Below, piece after piece: positions 62,631 through 64,000 of a stretch of 64,000 nucleotides of DNA; within the stretch, counting starts at the first letter, position 1; each line of letters opens with the position of its first letter. The translations under genes were made by a program, and so were the position numbers. The notes under the pieces were generated by a model that saw nothing but the letters and a program-made list of their open reading frames with translations, searched no databases and had not been told where the DNA came from. Source of the DNA: Brucella intermedia LMG 3301. GTDB lineage: Bacteria > Pseudomonadota > Alphaproteobacteria > Rhizobiales > Rhizobiaceae. The stretch lies in the NCBI RefSeq assembly GCF_000182645.1, contig NZ_ACQA01000002.1:1235001-1299000 (forward strand), read 5' to 3'.

Positions 62631-63389
62631 ATGATGCATACCGAAAATGTAACCTACCGGAACATCCTTGGCGTGAAGGTCGCCTGTTTTGATTGGGACG
62701 GCGCCTTCGCCTTCTTCGAGAACCGTATCAATGAGGGCCGGTTCATGAAGCAAGGCTGGCTCAACGCCAACAATTCCAACATTGCGGATGAAACCCCGGA
62801 TTATCGCGCTGCGTTGCAGGATTTCCTGATCCTGCCCGACGGGGTGGGTGTCGATATTGCCAGCAAGGTTGCCTATGGCAGCAAATTCCCTGCCAATCTC
62901 AACGGAACGGACTTCATTCCGGGGCTCTTGCAGCATATGAAACGCCCGCTGAAGGTTGCACTTCTCGGCGGCGGTCCGGGCGTCGCTGCCGACGCCGCAC
63001 AGCTTTTCAGGCAGCAGATACCCCGCCATGAATATCGCGTCATTTCCGACGGCTTCTTCAAGCCCGCCGATCTCGACGGCATTCTGGCGCAATTGAAGGA
63101 ATTCCACGCCGACCTATTGCTCGTCGCGATGGGCGTCCCGCGCCAGGAACTCTTCATCGACAAGCATATCACCGCGGAGCACTGCACGATAGCGAGCGCG
63201 GTCGGCGCGCTGTTCGACCTGCATACAGGCCGCGTGCAGCGCGCGCCGCACTGGATGCGCAAGATCCAGATGGAATGGGCGCACCGGCTGTTGCAGGAAC
63301 CGCGAAGGCTCGCGAAACGCTATCTCATCGGCAATCCCGTATTTCTGTGGCGCGTCGCCAAAGGCTGGATGAAGGGAGAACCCCGGTGA
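62631..63389 (+). CDS. WecG/TagA/CpsF family glycosyltransferase
   Basis: A 252-residue GT26 enzyme. The family pattern is clear: GWLNANNSNIADETPDYRAA, LPDGVGVDIASK and VAMGVPRQELFIDKH, then GALFDLHTGRVQRAPHWMRK. Relatives transfer ManNAc(A)-type or glucosyl residues onto lipid-linked sugars. It follows the preceding gene by 2 bp and its stop overlaps the next start. Confidence 0.93.
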   Translation: MMHTENVTYRNILGVKVACFDWDGAFAFFENRINEGRFMKQGWLNANNSNIADETPDYRAALQDFLILPDGVGVDIASKVAYGSKFPANLNGTDFIPGLLQHMKRPLKVALLGGGPGVAADAAQLFRQQIPRHEYRVISDGFFKPADLDGILAQLKEFHADLLLVAMGVPRQELFIDKHITAEHCTIASAVGALFDLHTGRVQRAPHWMRKIQMEWAHRLLQEPRRLAKRYLIGNPVFLWRVAKGWMKGEPR

Positions 63390-64000
63390 GAACCGCAATC
63401 GTCACGGCCAGCTGGGATCAGGATTTCGAGCGCTGCAAGCTGCTTTGCGAAACCGTGGACAAATATGTCAGCGGTTTCACGAAGCACTACATCCTCGTAG
63501 ACAGCAAGGATGTTGCCCTGTTTCGCAAGCTCGAAAGCGCGCACCGGGTCATCATCGATGAGCGCGATCTTCTCCCCTCCTGGCTGCACGCCTTCTGGGA
63601 TCCGACCTATCTTTGGCGCAGACGGGTCTGGCTTTCGCTCCGGACCAAGCCGCTGCGTGGCTGGCATGTGCAGCAGTTGCGCCGGATCGCGCTTGCCGCT
63701 GCCGTGGAGGAAGACGGTTTTCTCTACACGGATTCCGACACGGCCTTTCTGCGCCCCTTCGATTGCGGCACACTCTGGCATGGTGAACAGCTTCGGCTTT
63801 TCGTCCGCCCCAATGCGCTCGCCAATCCCGAATGGCCGGAGCATCCGGTCTGGGCGGCCAATGCAGCGAAACTGCTCGGCATCGAAAACGGCAAAAGCGG
63901 GCTTAACGACTATATCGGCCAGCTTGTTTCATGGCGGCGCGACAGCGTGATTTCGATGTGCGAGCGGATCGAAGCTCATACCGGACAGCATTGGGTGGCG
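63386..64000 (+). CDS. DUF6492-like glycosyltransferase (3' end outside window)
   Basis: Starts at a GTG overlapping the stop of the previous gene (GTGA) with GAAGGGAG upstream, and stays open for 205 codons to the window edge. The start RTAIVTASWDQDFERCKLLC and the DxD-like site FLYTDSDTAFLRPFD (about residues 111-125) suggest a GT-A enzyme of the DUF6492 type. It belongs to the same operon as the two genes before it. Substrate unknown. Confidence 0.72.
   Translation, partial: MRTAIVTASWDQDFERCKLLCETVDKYVSGFTKHYILVDSKDVALFRKLESAHRVIIDERDLLPSWLHAFWDPTYLWRRRVWLSLRTKPLRGWHVQQLRRIALAAAVEEDGFLYTDSDTAFLRPFDCGTLWHGEQLRLFVRPNALANPEWPEHPVWAANAAKLLGIENGKSGLNDYIGQLVSWRRDSVISMCERIEAHTGQHWVA

Overview
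The window is GC-rich alphaproteobacterial DNA of the Brucella/Ochrobactrum (Brucellaceae) type. Diagnostic genes are the flagellar master regulator ftcR, a vjbR-type LuxR quorum-sensing regulator, the rhizobial motility proteins MotC and MotE, and the flbT/flaF pair. The flagellar genes that sit in separate loci in classical Brucella form one superlocus of about 37 kb here, and the VjbR protein looks divergent from the classical Brucella form. A Brucella anthropi/Ochrobactrum-like organism is therefore my best inference. No tRNA, rRNA, CRISPR or insertion sequence was seen.

Layout. 1-2.1 kb: the end of a BadF/N-acetylglucosamine-kinase gene, an AT-rich orphan gene and an Rrf2 regulator. 2.2-7.8 kb: a zinc-homeostasis block (G3E GTPase, DUF4198 protein, znuA diverging from znuC-znuB-zur) with three dyads of the form GTTAT-N3-RTAAC that look like Zur boxes. 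8-45 kb: a PilZ protein and the flagellar superlocus. Leftward operons are flgE-flgK-flgL-flaF-flbT-flgD-fliQ-flhA-fliR-fliJ-like-flgJ-like-flgN-like-orphan; ftcR; fliF-fliH-like-motB-motC-fliK-sltF; fliC; flgBC-fliE-flgG-flgA-flgI-motE-flgH-fliL-fliP; and DUF1217-flgF-fliI-orphan. The rightward operon is motA-fliM-DUF6468-fliN-fliG-flhB. vjbR follows, convergent. 46-50 kb: a TetR-controlled EmrAB-type efflux pair with two operators. 50-54 kb: an AfuA-like ABC importer preceded by PHO-box-like repeats. 54-57 kb: gnd, a MOSC protein and a Gfo/Idh oxidoreductase. 57.7-64 kb: a surface-polysaccharide cluster (second oxidoreductase, Wzy/ExoQ-like polymerase, four glycosyltransferase-like genes) that runs off the right edge.

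Two observations cut across the window. First, seven genes (flgE, fliK, flgG, fliI, the efflux adaptor, one oxidoreductase, and a small gene after flhB with two lesions) are broken, and every one of the eight lesions is a single-base insertion in or beside a short run. They occur inside and outside the flagellar genes, so sequencing error is at least as likely as real decay. Second, a 9-base motif TCRCGCAAG, always in the same orientation to the gene, lies upstream of flgE, flhA, fliF, flgB and motA and may be a shared flagellar operator, possibly for FtcR. Short intergenic palindromic repeats of at least three families are scattered through the window, and some reach into the ends of genes.
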